A stretch of 64,000 nt of DNA from Alphaproteobacteria bacterium (GTDB lineage: Bacteria > Pseudomonadota > Alphaproteobacteria > MPNO01 > UBA830). Of this stretch, positions 34,730 through 44,725 are shown one piece after another (positions within the stretch are counted from its first letter, which is position 1; the number at the start of each line of letters is the position of its first letter). Made by a program: the position numbers and the translations under genes. The DNA is taken from contig JAJEBT010000170.1 in assembly GCA_022822405.1 (NCBI GenBank), positions 1-64,000 on the forward strand. Direction: 5' to 3'. Below the pieces are notes generated by a model. That model ran no database searches. It was given only the letters and a program-made list of their open reading frames with translations, and was not told the origin of the DNA.

Positions 34730-35275
34730 TCAGGCGCCGGCGGTCTTCTCCGCCTCGTCGTTCTTGGCCTCGGCGGCGGGAGCGTCGCCCTTGTCCTCGG
34801 CGACGAAGACCTGCGGCTGGGGTTCGTTTGCCGGATCCCGGGTGGGCTTGGGTGGAGCCGGGTTACGGTGGCCGGAGGCGCCGCCACCCTTTGCCATGAC
34901 CTCGGGCTGTCCGCCGTTGAGGTCAGCGGACGCCGGGGACGGCGCCTGAGCCGGAGCGTTCTGTGCCTGTCCGGGTTCGCCCGTGCCTGCGCCTGCGTTT
35001 CCGCTGCCATAGCGCCGGTTGTTCGGCACGTTGGCGGAATTGAGTATGCGAAAATAGTGTTCGGCGTGCTGGTAATAGCTTTCTGCGGCGATCCGGTCGC
35101 CGGACGACGAGGCGTCGCGCGCCAGCGCGAGATACTTGTCTACGACCTGCTGTGCGTTGCCGCGAACCTTCACGTCGGGACCGTTGCTGTCAAAAGACTG
35201 GTTGCGCGGATTGGGCAGTCTCCTGCCATTGCTCCGCCCCCTCATGCGCTTGTTGTTGTGCGGACCCTGTTTCAT
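34730..35275 (-). CDS. DUF4167 domain protein
   Basis: 181 residues. The N-terminal 75 residues carry the conserved domain: MKQGPHNNKRMRGRSNGRR, then VRGNAQQVVDKYLALARDA and AESYYQHAEHYFRILN. The basic start and helical pair are typical. The remainder is a low-complexity tail rich in Ala, Pro, Gly and Glu. The domain is almost confined to Alphaproteobacteria and its function is unknown; the basic N-terminus suggests RNA or ribosome contact. It is 178 bp upstream of clpB on the same strand. Confidence 0.85.
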   Translation of the reverse strand: MKQGPHNNKRMRGRSNGRRLPNPRNQSFDSNGPDVKVRGNAQQVVDKYLALARDASSSGDRIAAESYYQHAEHYFRILNSANVPNNRRYGSGNAGAGTGEPGQAQNAPAQAPSPASADLNGGQPEVMAKGGGASGHRNPAPPKPTRDPANEPQPQVFVAEDKGDAPAAEAKNDEAEKTAGA

Positions 35276-36054
35276 CGTGTCTTCCGTATGGTTATTGGTC
35301 TGGTCAGTGTTCGTGCGTTGCTATCGATCGACGGCGTCCTGTTCCACGTGGGCGGCATCGCCACCCTGTTGCCTGGCGCGGAGCCGGGGCCGAAATTTGC
35401 GCCGCGACCACGAACTTGTCGCCGGGTTGTGCATGGTCCGGCTGATCGCCTGGCCACCCGGAATTCCGTATCGGCGCGGCCGTGTGCGGTTTTCGAGCCC
35501 TTGTCCTCACCTCGGCCGCCGTTCGCATCCTGAACAGGCCTTCAAGCGACCCGTCCCGGCGGTTTTATGCCCTTCCGACCCGCCGGCAACCGTCCTGTCC
35601 GTCTGCCAACGTCATGCATGGCTGCCCGTTCCTTCGATTTCAGCAGCAATGCCGAACCGGTTCATCCGCGGCCGGTCGTCTCTTCCGGTTTCAGCAGTTC
35701 TTCTTCGCGGCCTGCTTCCGTCGCGCCATCCCCGCCGGCGGATCACCACCCGGTGCCGGGGCGCCTTGCCAGCCGATCATGCTTCGAACGTGGCGGCGAG
35801 GGCCTTTCGGCGACGCAAGGCGAAAACGTATGGACCGGGTGTCCGGATCACCGGAACCGTTCACATGCCTGCCCGTGAACCGGTCCACCATACCGGCACC
35901 CTAGCCCGAACAGGTGCGGTCCATCCCGTTGCCGCAATCCTAGAAGGAATCCCGCGCCGAGGCAACCATCCGCAACGGGAAACTCTCAAGGCGGCGGAAT
36001 CCTAGCATCCTGCGGCGGCATGTCAAAGCCCGGTGGGAAGGCGTGGTGCGGAGT
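35276..36054. other. Long intergenic region without a recognisable gene
   Basis: Some 780 bp between DUF4167 and aspS, both on the minus strand. In many alphaproteobacteria prmC lies upstream of DUF4167; no trace of it is visible here. Frames of up to 289 residues exist on the plus strand, but they continue from the antisense side of DUF4167, are rich in Arg, Cys and Ser and have no recognisable motif. I see no tRNA-like fold. It may hold the DUF4167 promoter and an untranslated or small RNA. Confidence 0.5.
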
Positions 36055-37839
36055 TCAGCGCGGCAGGTCGATACGGACCGACAGCTCCTTGAGGCGGTCC
36101 TCCGGAACCGGCGCCGGCGCATTCATCATCAGGTCCTGGGCCTGCTGGTTCATCGGAAACAGCGTTACTTCCCGGATGTTGGGTTCGTCGGCAAGGAGCA
36201 TGACGATGCGGTCGACGCCGGGTGCCGATCCGCCGTGCGGCGGGGCCCCGAACCTGAAAGCGTTGAGCATCCCGCCGAACTGCTCCTCGACCTCGTCTTT
36301 CGCATAACCGGCTATCTCGAACGCCTTGTACATGATCTCGGCCCGGTGATTCCGTATGGCGCCGCTCGACAGCTCGACCCCGTTGCACACGATGTCGTAC
36401 TGGTAGGCGAGAATGTCGAGGGGATCCCGGGTCTCGAGCGCTTCCAGTCCGCCCTGGGGCATGGAGAACGGGTTGTGGCTGAATTCGATGCGGCCGGTGC
36501 TCTCGTCGCGCTCGTACATCGGGTAGTCCACCACCCAGCAGAACCGGAAACTGTCGCTCTCGATCAGTTCGAGACGCTCTCCGATCTCGCTTCGCGCGCG
36601 CGCCGCAAAGGCCGCGAAATCCGCCGGCTTGCCGCACACGAAGAACACCGCGTCGCCGCCCTCCGGCGCGTGGCCGGACGGAAAGGCCTCGCGCAGCAGC
36701 CGGAGCCTGTCTTCCCCGAGATTGCGCGCGATCGGTCCCGCCGCCTCGTCGTCGCGATAGAAGATGTAGCCGAGTCCCGGTTGCCCCTCGCCCTGGGCCC
36801 AGCTGTTCATGCGGTCGCAGAAGGCGCGCGATCCGCCGCCGGGAGCCGGAATCGCCCATACCCGGATGTCGCCGTCGCCGGCGATCATGTCGGCGAAGAT
36901 GCGGAAATCCGAACCCCGAAAAACATCGGTGACGTCGCGCATCTCGATCGGGTTGCGCAGGTCCGGCTTGTCCGTGCCGTAGCGTGCCATCGCGTCCGCG
37001 TAGCTGATCCTCGGAAACGGGCAGTCGGAGACCGTGCGCCCCGCGGCAAACTCCCCGAACAGGCCGTGAAGCAGCGTTTCGACGACATGGAGGACATCGT
37101 CCTGGGTCGCGAACGACATCTCTATGTCGAGCTGGTAGAACTCGCCCGGAGAGCGGTCGGCCCGCGCGTCCTCGTCGCGAAAACAGGGCGCGATCTGGAA
37201 GTACCGGTCAAAGCCGGCGACCATGATCAGCTGCTTGAACTGCTGCGGCGCCTGCGGCAGGGCATAGAACCGGCCCGCGTGGAGTCTGCTCGGTACCAGG
37301 AAGTCCCGCGCGCCCTCGGGGGAGCTCGAGGTGAGGATCGGAGTCTGGAATTCGGTGAACCCGAGCCCGTTCATCCGCGTCCGGATGCTCGTGATCACCT
37401 GCGAGCGCAGCATGATGTGGTCATGGACCCGGGCGCGGCGGAGGTCGAGGAAACGGTAGCGCAGCCGCACCTCCTCGCCGTAGTCGCGGTCGCTGTTCAC
37501 TTCCAGGGGAAGGGGGTCGCTCGGCCCCAGCACTTCGCAGGCGTCGATGCGGAGCTCGACCTCGCCGGTCGGGAGGGTTTCGTTGCGCGTCTCCTCGGAC
37601 CGCCTCTCGATGCGTCCGGTGACGCAGATCACGGTCTCGAGGCGGAGCGCGGTGATTTCGTCGAAGCCCGGTGCGTCGACTTCGATCACGCACTGGGTCA
37701 GGCCGTAATGATCTCTCAGGTCCACGAACAGGAGATTGCCATGGTCCCGCTTGCGATGGACCCAGCCCGACAGCCGTGCCTCGGTGCCGGCATCGGTGAC
37801 GCGCAGTTCACCACATGTGTGGGTGCGATAGGGATGCAC
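36055..37839 (-). CDS. aspS: Aspartyl-tRNA synthetase, probably non-discriminating
   Basis: 594 residues from GTG 37839 ([12 protein letters not shown]), with a GGGG ribosome site. The N-terminal OB-fold anticodon-binding domain contains [11 protein letters not shown]. Class II motif 2 is [21 protein letters not shown], and motif 3 is [14 protein letters not shown]. The GAD insertion domain sits at about 290–410. His33 in RDHGN matches the residue (H31 in Pseudomonas) linked to non-discriminating AspRS, whereas discriminating enzymes such as E. coli's have RDLG. If so it also charges tRNA-Asn, to be corrected by GatCAB. Divergent from rnd. Confidence 0.95.
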   Translation of the reverse strand: MHPYRTHTCGELRVTDAGTEARLSGWVHRKRDHGNLLFVDLRDHYGLTQCVIEVDAPGFDEITALRLETVICVTGRIERRSEETRNETLPTGEVELRIDACEVLGPSDPLPLEVNSDRDYGEEVRLRYRFLDLRRARVHDHIMLRSQVITSIRTRMNGLGFTEFQTPILTSSSPEGARDFLVPSRLHAGRFYALPQAPQQFKQLIMVAGFDRYFQIAPCFRDEDARADRSPGEFYQLDIEMSFATQDDVLHVVETLLHGLFGEFAAGRTVSDCPFPRISYADAMARYGTDKPDLRNPIEMRDVTDVFRGSDFRIFADMIAGDGDIRVWAIPAPGGGSRAFCDRMNSWAQGEGQPGLGYIFYRDDEAAGPIARNLGEDRLRLLREAFPSGHAPEGGDAVFFVCGKPADFAAFAARARSEIGERLELIESDSFRFCWVVDYPMYERDESTGRIEFSHNPFSMPQGGLEALETRDPLDILAYQYDIVCNGVELSSGAIRNHRAEIMYKAFEIAGYAKDEVEEQFGGMLNAFRFGAPPHGGSAPGVDRIVMLLADEPNIREVTLFPMNQQAQDLMMNAPAPVPEDRLKELSVRIDLPR

Positions 37840-37923
37840 GATTTGCCCCTTTTTTCCGGCAGGAGGCGCGGCCGGGCAGGTGGTTGCGGGCACCCGGCCT
37901 GACCGTGCGGATTTGCGGCGGTT

Positions 37924-37950
37924 TGTATACCCGTATCCGCGGCGCTTCAA
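37924..37950 (-). promoter_or_regulatory. Candidate aspS promoter
   Basis: On the minus strand TTGAAG (37950–37945) and TATACA (37929–37924) lie 15 bp apart, about 85 bp upstream of the GTG. The spacing is short. Its -35 overlaps the -35 proposed for rnd on the other strand, so the two genes may share a compact divergent promoter. Confidence 0.3.
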
Positions 37951-37974
37951 GTTGCCCTTGCCGGGGTGTATACA
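37946..37974 (+). promoter_or_regulatory. Candidate rnd promoter giving a leaderless transcript
   Basis: TTCAAG (37946–37951) and TATACA (37969–37974), spacing 17 bp. The -10 ends only 5 bases before the ATG at 37980, so the mRNA would begin at or next to the start codon. No Shine-Dalgarno is present. Confidence 0.4.
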
Positions 37975-37979
37975 CGCGC

Positions 37980-39242
37980 ATGCACCCGATCATCAGCAGC
38001 ACCCCGGACCTCGCCGCGTTCTGCGCGCGCGCCGAGGCCTTCCCGTCGGTCGCCGTCGACACGGAGTTCATGCGCGACCGCACGTTCTGGCCGGTGCTCT
38101 GCCTTGTCCAGGTCGCCACCCCCGACGAGGCGCTTGCCATCGACGCGCTTGCCGACGGCATCGACCTCTCGCCGCTTTTCGCTCTGCTGTCCAACCGCCG
38201 CGTCCTCAAGGTCTTTCACTCCGCACGCCAGGACCTGGAGATCTTCCACATGCTGACGGGCCGCGTTCCGGAACCGGTCTTCGACACGCAGCTTGCGGCC
38301 ATGGTCTGCGGCTACGGCGACTCGATCGGCTACGAAAAGCTCGTCCGCGACATCACCGGCCATTCGGTCGACAAGGCCCTCCAGTTCACCGATTGGGCGA
38401 AGCGCCCCCTGAGCGAGAAGCAGGTCGCCTACGCGCTGAGCGACGTGACGCATCTGCGGAAGGTCCATGCCAGCCTTTCGAAGCGGCTCGAATCGCGGAA
38501 CCGCGGCCCGTGGCTTGCTGAGGAGATGGCGATCCTGGCCGATCCTGCCACCTACCGGAGTGATCCCGAAGACGCCTGGAAACGCCTGAAGGCCAGAGCC
38601 CGGAAGCCGCTCAACCTGGCGATGCTGCGGTCGCTCGCCGCGTGGCGCGAACGCGAGGCCCAAGCGCGCGACGTGCCGCGCAACCGGGTTCTTGGCGATC
38701 GGATGATCACCGAGATTTCGGCGGCGGCGCCGCGCACCGCATCCGAGCTCCGGTCGCTCCGCGCCATCGACCGGGGGCGCCTCGGCAAGGACGCCGCGGC
38801 GCGGATCGTGGCCGTTCTCGATGAAGTCAGGAACGCCGATCCCTCGTCCTGGCCGCGGCCGCCCGACGAACGGCCGCAGCAGCAGGGCAACGGCGCGGTG
38901 GCAGGCCTCCTGAGGCTCCTGCTGCAGATCAGGTGTGAGGAGCACGGAGTCGCCCCGAAGCTTCTCGCCTCGTCCGCCGATCTTGCCGCGATCGCGCAGA
39001 GCGACACGGCCGATGTCCCGGCGCTTCAGGGCTGGCGCCGCGAGATCTTCGGGGCCGATGCGTTGAGGCTCAAGCACGGCGAGATTGCGATCGTCATCCG
39101 GGATTCGCGGCCCGCCCTGCTGGAGGTCGGTTCCGGGGTGCCGGGCGGAACGGTCATTCCGGCTCAGGCGGGTGACGCTCCAGAGCCTCCCGCACCACGG
39201 ACAGGGTCACGCCGCGCCGCGCGGCGAGCGCGGCGCGGTTGA
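37980..39242 (+). CDS. rnd: Ribonuclease D
   Basis: 420 residues from ATG 37980. DEDD exonuclease motifs are [10 protein letters not shown] (Asp, Glu), [13 protein letters not shown] (Asp) and YALSDVTHL with the Tyr/Asp pair. The HRDC-type helical domains follow with [20 protein letters not shown]. It trims 3' ends of tRNA and other stable RNAs. The last 30 or so residues ([19 protein letters not shown]) are low-complexity and arise because the frame runs 89 bp into the antisense 3' end of hdaA. Typical RNase D proteins are about 380–390 residues. No ribosome site; see the promoter entry. Confidence 0.92.
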   Translation: MHPIISSTPDLAAFCARAEAFPSVAVDTEFMRDRTFWPVLCLVQVATPDEALAIDALADGIDLSPLFALLSNRRVLKVFHSARQDLEIFHMLTGRVPEPVFDTQLAAMVCGYGDSIGYEKLVRDITGHSVDKALQFTDWAKRPLSEKQVAYALSDVTHLRKVHASLSKRLESRNRGPWLAEEMAILADPATYRSDPEDAWKRLKARARKPLNLAMLRSLAAWREREAQARDVPRNRVLGDRMITEISAAAPRTASELRSLRAIDRGRLGKDAAARIVAVLDEVRNADPSSWPRPPDERPQQQGNGAVAGLLRLLLQIRCEEHGVAPKLLASSADLAAIAQSDTADVPALQGWRREIFGADALRLKHGEIAIVIRDSRPALLEVGSGVPGGTVIPAQAGDAPEPPAPRTGSRRAARRARRG

Positions 39243-39828
39243 TCTCCGCGACCAGCCTTTCCGCTGCCGCGAAGGACAGTTCCATGCGGGTCACGAGATA
39301 GGTCAGCACGTTGTCCGCGATGTCGAGATGCAGGTCGGCAAGCATCTTGACGACGATCGCCGAGATCAGCGCCTCGTCGGGTGAACCGATGCTGGCCGTC
39401 GGCGCCGCGGCGAGCCGCGATACCAGATCGGGCAGGCGCCCGGCCCAGCGCGCCGGCGGCTGCCTTGCCGTGACCAGGACGTGGCCGCCGTTCTCGATGA
39501 TCGCGTTGTAGAGGTGCAGCACCGCGGTGTCGCTTGCCTGCCTGTCGGCGTCTTCGATGATGACGCTGCCGCTGCCGCTTTCCCCGAGCCCGGGGACCGC
39601 GTCCGCCTCGAAGACCCGCGCCTGCGACCTTGTCCGCCACACCTGTCCGAGATGGCTCTTGCCGCTGCCCGGTGGGCCGACGAGCACCAGGGCGGGGCCG
39701 GGCCAGTCGGGCCAGCGGTCGATCCATGCCGCGGCTTCGGCATTCGATGACGATACCAGGAAATCTTCGCGCCCCATTGCCGGATGATGGCGCAGGTCGA
39801 GTGCGAGCTGCCGTGTCCCGTGCTTCAT
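39154..39828 (-). CDS. hdaA: DnaA-related regulator HdaA
   Basis: 224 residues. The N-terminus RQLALDLRH contains a QLxLDL sliding-clamp-binding motif. AAA+ features are VLVGPPGSGKSHLGQVW (Walker A), SVIIEDAD (Walker B) and an arginine-containing LPDLVSRLAA box. It ends with a short DnaA-like helical lid and lacks a DNA-binding domain IV. HdaA stimulates ATP hydrolysis by DnaA once the clamp is loaded, preventing re-initiation. It overlaps the upstream CDP-alcohol transferase gene by 4 bases and the convergent rnd gene by 89 bases. Confidence 0.9.
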   Translation of the reverse strand: MKHGTRQLALDLRHHPAMGREDFLVSSSNAEAAAWIDRWPDWPGPALVLVGPPGSGKSHLGQVWRTRSQARVFEADAVPGLGESGSGSVIIEDADRQASDTAVLHLYNAIIENGGHVLVTARQPPARWAGRLPDLVSRLAAAPTASIGSPDEALISAIVVKMLADLHLDIADNVLTYLVTRMELSFAAAERLVAEINRAALAARRGVTLSVVREALERHPPEPE

Positions 39829-40385
39829 GGCGCGGCCGGCGGTCCGTTCTTCCCGTTGCCGGCCGTCTGGCGGGCCCAGTAGACCAGGTAGCTGGCGCCG
39901 GAAGCCGCGGTCGTCGCCGCGACGAGATAGATCATCGCGCTTTCCACCAGGTCGACGTGGACGTCCAGCGCCAGCTGCCCGAGTACGAAGGCGGCAAGGC
40001 CGATCTGGACGGCCGTGTTCAGCTTGCTGATGGCCAGCGGCCGGATCCTGACCTCGACCCGGACCAACGGCGCCAGCACGGCGCCGCCAATGATGAGGAG
40101 ATCGCGGAAGACCACGAGAACGACAAGCCAGTTGGGGAGGTCTCCCTGCAGGCCCAGCGTCACATAGATGCTGACCAGTAGCGTCTTGTCGGCAAGCGGG
40201 TCCAGGAACGCGCCGAGCCGCGTCGTCTGGTTGTAGCGCTTGGCCAGGTAGCCGTCGAGGGCGTCCGATATCCCGGCCGCGACGAACAGCAGGAATGCGG
40301 CCATGTACGCCGTCTGCATCAGCAGGTAGACGGCGACCGGCACGCTCAGAAGCCGGCCAAGCGTGATGAGATTGGGAAGGTTCAC
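39825..40385 (-). CDS. CDP-alcohol phosphatidyltransferase family protein
   Basis: 186 residues from GTG 40385 ([16 protein letters not shown]). The family signature is complete: SDALDGYLAKRYNQTTRLGAF followed by LDPLADK, supplying the Asp residues that bind CDP-diacylglycerol. Five to six membrane helices are evident. It is close to PgsA in size and start, but copies in this DUF2066–hdaA context are often second family members, so the acceptor alcohol is uncertain. The GTG overlaps the DUF2066 stop and the stop overlaps the hdaA start, giving a three-gene coupled operon. Confidence 0.85.
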   Translation of the reverse strand: MNLPNLITLGRLLSVPVAVYLLMQTAYMAAFLLFVAAGISDALDGYLAKRYNQTTRLGAFLDPLADKTLLVSIYVTLGLQGDLPNWLVVLVVFRDLLIIGGAVLAPLVRVEVRIRPLAISKLNTAVQIGLAAFVLGQLALDVHVDLVESAMIYLVAATTAASGASYLVYWARQTAGNGKNGPPAAP

Positions 40386-41584
40386 TGTCGGCGTCCGCTG
40401 CCGGAGCGCCGGGAAGAGGCGGCGGTGAGCGTCCACGACCCGGCCTTGCCGGCGAGAGCTATCCCGCGTTGGGCAAGGGCCAGGCGGAACTGTTCGACGG
40501 TGCCGTAGAATCCGAGCCGCACGGCCGCGGCGCGGCGCGAGACAGCGATCAGCTGCATGTCCCTCAGCATGGCGACGGAGCCCAGCGTCCGGCGAACCGC
40601 GATCCAGTCGGCAAGGCGGGCAAGCGGCATGTGGGCAATGATCTCGTCGCGGCTCGCGAAACGGAGCAGTGTCCGACGTTTCCAGTCCTCTTCGAGCCGC
40701 GCCGTTACTTCCCGCGCGGCGCGGGCAATGATCGTGTCGCGGTCCTCGTCCTGCCCGCGGGCCAGACTCACGATCTGCGGTTCTTCCGTCTCGCCGCCGC
40801 CGAACCGCCGGAGCGAAACCTCGAGTATGCGTCGGCCAGAGCGGAGATCGGCGCGGAAGCGGGCAACCGCGGCGAGCACCGACACGGCGCGATAGCGTGC
40901 CGCGAGCGCGGCCACCGGCCGGCGGTCGCCGGCGACGGCCTGTCCGGCGCCGAGATCGCGGATGTCCGCAAGGCTGCCATCCGGCAGGAATATCGGGACC
41001 AGCCCGTCGGACGGCGGCAGCGCCTTCCACGCCTCGAACCACGGGTTGGGCCGTTCCCAGAGCGCAAGGGCGCCGGCATTGTCAAGGATCGGAAGAACGA
41101 GTATCGGCCGCGCTGCGGTCTCGGCGAACTCGATGCCGCGCGACCGCAGCAACCGGCGTACTTCTTGGCGCCGGAAGCGGAAAGTCATGGCGGCCAGATA
41201 GCGGACGTCGGATGTCTTCTCCGAATCAATCGTGAAGCTCTCGACCAGCGGGGCGATCCGCGCCGCGTCCGGATCCGGCAGCCGCGGCCACTGCGTGCGC
41301 AGCACCAGCCGGCGGACCAGCCGGCCAAAGGCAATGCGATGCGCCGTGGAAATGGCCGTTTCGCGGGCGGCGGCGGCGGTCTCGGCCTCCTCGTCGACCC
41401 GCACGTCGCTGATCGCGAACACGTCCCCGAGAAGGGCATCGGGAGAAGCGCCGGCGGCACCAGGAACGAGAAGGCAGGCGGCTGCCAGCGGTGCCAGCAG
41501 GCGGGCGGCGGCGGCGGCCGGCCCGTTCCGGAGGGCGAGGGTTTCGGCTATGCTGCGGAAGCGTGATGTCCGGTTCGGCTTCAT
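40382..41584 (-). CDS. DUF2066 domain protein
   Basis: 400 residues. A long basic start leads to a hydrophobic signal/anchor segment ([20 protein letters not shown], about 29–48). The mature part begins [20 protein letters not shown]. It has the alternating strand/helix pattern of DUF2066, including [20 protein letters not shown] and PILVLPILD. The C-terminal third, including [20 protein letters not shown], may be a small repeat domain. Function is unknown; a periplasmic or envelope location is implied. It heads the operon with the CDP-alcohol transferase and hdaA and is divergent from purM. Confidence 0.8.
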   Translation of the reverse strand: MKPNRTSRFRSIAETLALRNGPAAAAARLLAPLAAACLLVPGAAGASPDALLGDVFAISDVRVDEEAETAAAARETAISTAHRIAFGRLVRRLVLRTQWPRLPDPDAARIAPLVESFTIDSEKTSDVRYLAAMTFRFRRQEVRRLLRSRGIEFAETAARPILVLPILDNAGALALWERPNPWFEAWKALPPSDGLVPIFLPDGSLADIRDLGAGQAVAGDRRPVAALAARYRAVSVLAAVARFRADLRSGRRILEVSLRRFGGGETEEPQIVSLARGQDEDRDTIIARAAREVTARLEEDWKRRTLLRFASRDEIIAHMPLARLADWIAVRRTLGSVAMLRDMQLIAVSRRAAAVRLGFYGTVEQFRLALAQRGIALAGKAGSWTLTAASSRRSGSGRRQ

Positions 41585-41613
41585 GCGTCCATTCTACAAT
41601 CTTCATTCGGGGC

Positions 41614-42677
<1,064 letters not shown>

Positions 42678-42690
<13 letters not shown>

Positions 42691-43340
42691 AGGTCGCGGT
42701 GCTGATATCGGGCCGGGGTTCGAATCTCGCGGCGCTTGTCGATGCCGCGCGCGATCCGTCCTGGCCGGCGGAGATCGTGCTCGTCGTCTCGAATGTCCCG
42801 GAGGCTCCCGGGCTCGCGCATGCCGCCGAGGCGGGAATTGCTGCGGTCACGGTCGATCACCGGCGCTACGCGGACCGGGAACGGTTCGAGGACGCGATCC
42901 ACGAGCGCCTGGTTGCGGCCGATGTCGGACTCGTCTGCCTTGCCGGCTTCATGCGGCTCCTGACGGCGGGTTTCGTCGGTCGCTGGACGAACCGGATGAT
43001 CAACATTCATCCTTCGCTGCTGCCCGCCTACAAGGGTCTTCGCTGCCACGAGCGCGTGCTCGCGGACGCCGCGCGCATCACCGGGTGCACGGTCCATTTC
43101 GTGAGCCCCGGAATGGACGAGGGGCCGATCATCCTGCAGGCCGCCGTGCCGGTGCTCGACGGCGACGACGCGGCCGGCCTCGCCCGGCGCGTGCTGGCGG
43201 CCGAACACCGCTGCTACCCGCTTGCCGTCAGGCTGATCGCCGAGAATCGGGTGCGCGTCGAGAACGGCCGGGTCCGGGTCGATTGCGGCGTCGAGGAGGA
43301 TGCGGTGCTGTTCTCGTCGATGCCGGCCCGGGGACGCTGA
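42678..43340 (+). CDS. purN: Phosphoribosylglycinamide formyltransferase
   Basis: 220 residues. [18 protein letters not shown] binds the phosphate of GAR. The catalytic triad is visible in [15 protein letters not shown] (Asn, His) and [15 protein letters not shown] (Asp). It transfers a formyl group from 10-formyl-tetrahydrofolate in purine synthesis. The ATG lies within the last codons of purM. After the stop there is a 90-bp gap with a 7-bp inverted repeat at 43373–43388. Confidence 0.95.
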
Positions 43341-43379
43341 CGCCGCTCCGCCGCGGGACTCCGCTGCTGCGTCCCGTTC

Positions 43380-43408
43380 TTGAACGGGTCCGATGCGTGC
43401 TGTATTTT
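43380..43408 (+). promoter_or_regulatory. Promoter of the small cytochrome oxidase gene
   Basis: TTGAAC (43380–43385) and TATTTT (43403–43408), spacing 17 bp, 23 bp before the ATG. The -35 lies within a 7-bp inverted repeat CCCGTTC–TT–GAACGGG (43373–43388), which may be an operator or the weak 3' hairpin of purMN. Confidence 0.5.
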
Positions 43409-43430
43409 CGCGCCGTCTAAACCGGCTCGA

Positions 43431-43580
43431 ATGGATCTGGAGAGTTTGCAGATGGCCCTGGACATGGAGAAGGAGATCGCCCGCCACACCAAGGGGTGGG
43501 AAGGTTTTGCGAAGTTCCTGTTCATCTCGACGGCGGCCGTGATAGCCGTTCTCGGGCTGATGGCGCTCACGCTTCTCTGA
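43431..43580 (+). CDS. aa3-type cytochrome c oxidase subunit IV (small bacterial form)
   Basis: 49 residues from ATG 43431. A short amphipathic start with MEKEIARHTKGWEGFAKF precedes one membrane helix (LFISTAAVIAVLGLMALTLL) that ends the protein. The pattern of a (Q/T)xxWxGF segment before a single C-terminal helix is that of the bacterial aa3 oxidase subunit IV. It would sit beside the catalytic subunits, which are not in this window. ATG 43452 is an alternative start. A GC-rich hairpin follows directly. Confidence 0.75.
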   Translation: MDLESLQMALDMEKEIARHTKGWEGFAKFLFISTAAVIAVLGLMALTLL

Positions 43581-43581
43581 C

Positions 43582-43598
43582 GGGGCGGCGCCCGCCCC
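43582..43598 (+). terminator. Hairpin after the small oxidase subunit gene
   Basis: GGGGCGG (43582–43588) pairs with CCGCCCC (43592–43598) over a 3-nt loop, immediately after the stop. No T-run follows, so termination may be weak or Rho-assisted. Confidence 0.35.
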
Positions 43599-43695
43599 AT
43601 GCGCCACGGCGTTGGAGTGGCGGGCGCTCTGCAGGATCTCGGAAGGCTGCCGGACCCGGCCGCCGGCCGGTCTTGCTGGCCGGTCTGCTCTCCCG

Positions 43696-44118
43696 TCAGC
43701 CGACGATATCGGTTCCCGAAAAGAAGAACGCGATTTCCGCCGCCGCGGTTTCCGGAGCGTCGGATCCGTGGACCGAATTCGCCTCGACGGACTCCCCGAA
43801 TTCCTTGCGGATCGTTCCCTCTTTCGCATTCGCGGGGTTGGTGGCGCCCATCACGTCGCGATTCCTGGAGATCGCGTTGTCGCCCTCGAGGACCTGGACG
43901 ACGATCGGCCCCGAGGTCATGAAATCGCAGAGGTCGTCGAAGAACGCCCTGTCTCTGTGCACGGCATAGAACTGTTCGGCCTGGGCGCGGTCTATGCGCA
44001 GCCGCTTTTGCGCGACCACCCGCAGGCCTGCCTCCTCGAGCTGAGCGGTGATCGCTCCCGTAATGTTGCGGCGGGTGGCGTCCGGCTTGATGATCGAAAG
44101 CGTGCGTTCCACGGCCAT
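43696..44118 (-). CDS. ndk: Nucleoside diphosphate kinase
   Basis: 140 residues from ATG 44118, with an AGGAG ribosome site. [17 protein letters not shown] is the usual start. The nucleotide-binding and active-site region includes [33 protein letters not shown] and [16 protein letters not shown], containing the phosphorylated His. It balances NTP pools by ping-pong phosphate transfer. Length is standard. It is a single gene with its own promoter. Confidence 0.97.
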   Translation of the reverse strand: MAVERTLSIIKPDATRRNITGAITAQLEEAGLRVVAQKRLRIDRAQAEQFYAVHRDRAFFDDLCDFMTSGPIVVQVLEGDNAISRNRDVMGATNPANAKEGTIRKEFGESVEANSVHGSDAPETAAAEIAFFFSGTDIVG

Positions 44119-44149
44119 GAATATACACTCCTGATGCGAAATCGGTGGC

Positions 44150-44178
44150 CTTATAGACCGTTCCATGACAGCGGGCAA
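44150..44178 (-). promoter_or_regulatory. ndk promoter
   Basis: On the minus strand TTGCCC (44178–44173) and TATAAG (44155–44150) are 17 bp apart, 31 bp upstream of the ndk start. One of the better sigma-70-type matches in the window. Confidence 0.55.
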
Positions 44179-44259
44179 TAGCGGGGGACGGACCCTCCGA
44201 CACGCTCGCCCGGCCTGTGGAGGCAGGAATCGGGGCCCGGATTCCCTCGCCCGCCCGGG

Positions 44260-44712
44260 TCAGCCGGCCTTCTTTTCCCAGCCGCCCCGCGGGGTCTGCT
44301 GCCAGTAGGTCAGCGAATGTCCGGCGTCCCTGCACTGCGCCCAGCGCCGGCGCGCCGCTGACAGCGAGGCCGCGTTGCGGCCGTCGAAGAGGTCGAGGCA
44401 GCGCTCGAAGCCCGCAAGGTCCGATGCCTCGGCGCCGTCGACCAGGACGAGGATTCCGGCGCTGTTCGGGTTCTCCTCGTCCGGCGTGATCCAGAGCGGC
44501 TGTTCTTCCGCGTCGCCGTCGCGCGCCGTGCCGTGGGCCAGGAACGAGCCCTGATCGGCGGTCCACAGCAGGTTGCTGAGGAACTCCGCGCGCTCGCCCG
44601 ACTCGGTGCGGATCACCGCGCGCGCGCCGCTGTCGAGGACCTTCTGCATCAACTGAGGAAGCGCCTGTTCGAGCGGCGTGCGCGACAGGTGATAGAAGCC
44701 GATGTCGGTCAT
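44260..44712 (-). CDS. holC: DNA polymerase III subunit chi
   Basis: 150 residues. MTDIGFYHLSRTPLEQALPQ and LMQKVLDSGARAVIRTES are the typical chi N-terminus. LLWTADQGSFLAHGTARDG and EEQPLWITPDEENPN follow. Chi links the clamp loader to single-stranded DNA-binding protein. It starts 13 bp after the pepA stop; the pepA–holC pairing is common in proteobacteria and suggests co-transcription. Confidence 0.93.
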   Translation of the reverse strand: MTDIGFYHLSRTPLEQALPQLMQKVLDSGARAVIRTESGERAEFLSNLLWTADQGSFLAHGTARDGDAEEQPLWITPDEENPNSAGILVLVDGAEASDLAGFERCLDLFDGRNAASLSAARRRWAQCRDAGHSLTYWQQTPRGGWEKKAG

Positions 44713-44725
44713 CGACCGGGGCCGC

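Noticed and set aside
35136-36005. 289-codon open frame on the plus strand entering the empty region
   Set aside because: Starts antisense to DUF4167 and is rich in Arg, Ser, Cys and Pro without recognisable domains or ribosome site; kept as intergenic.
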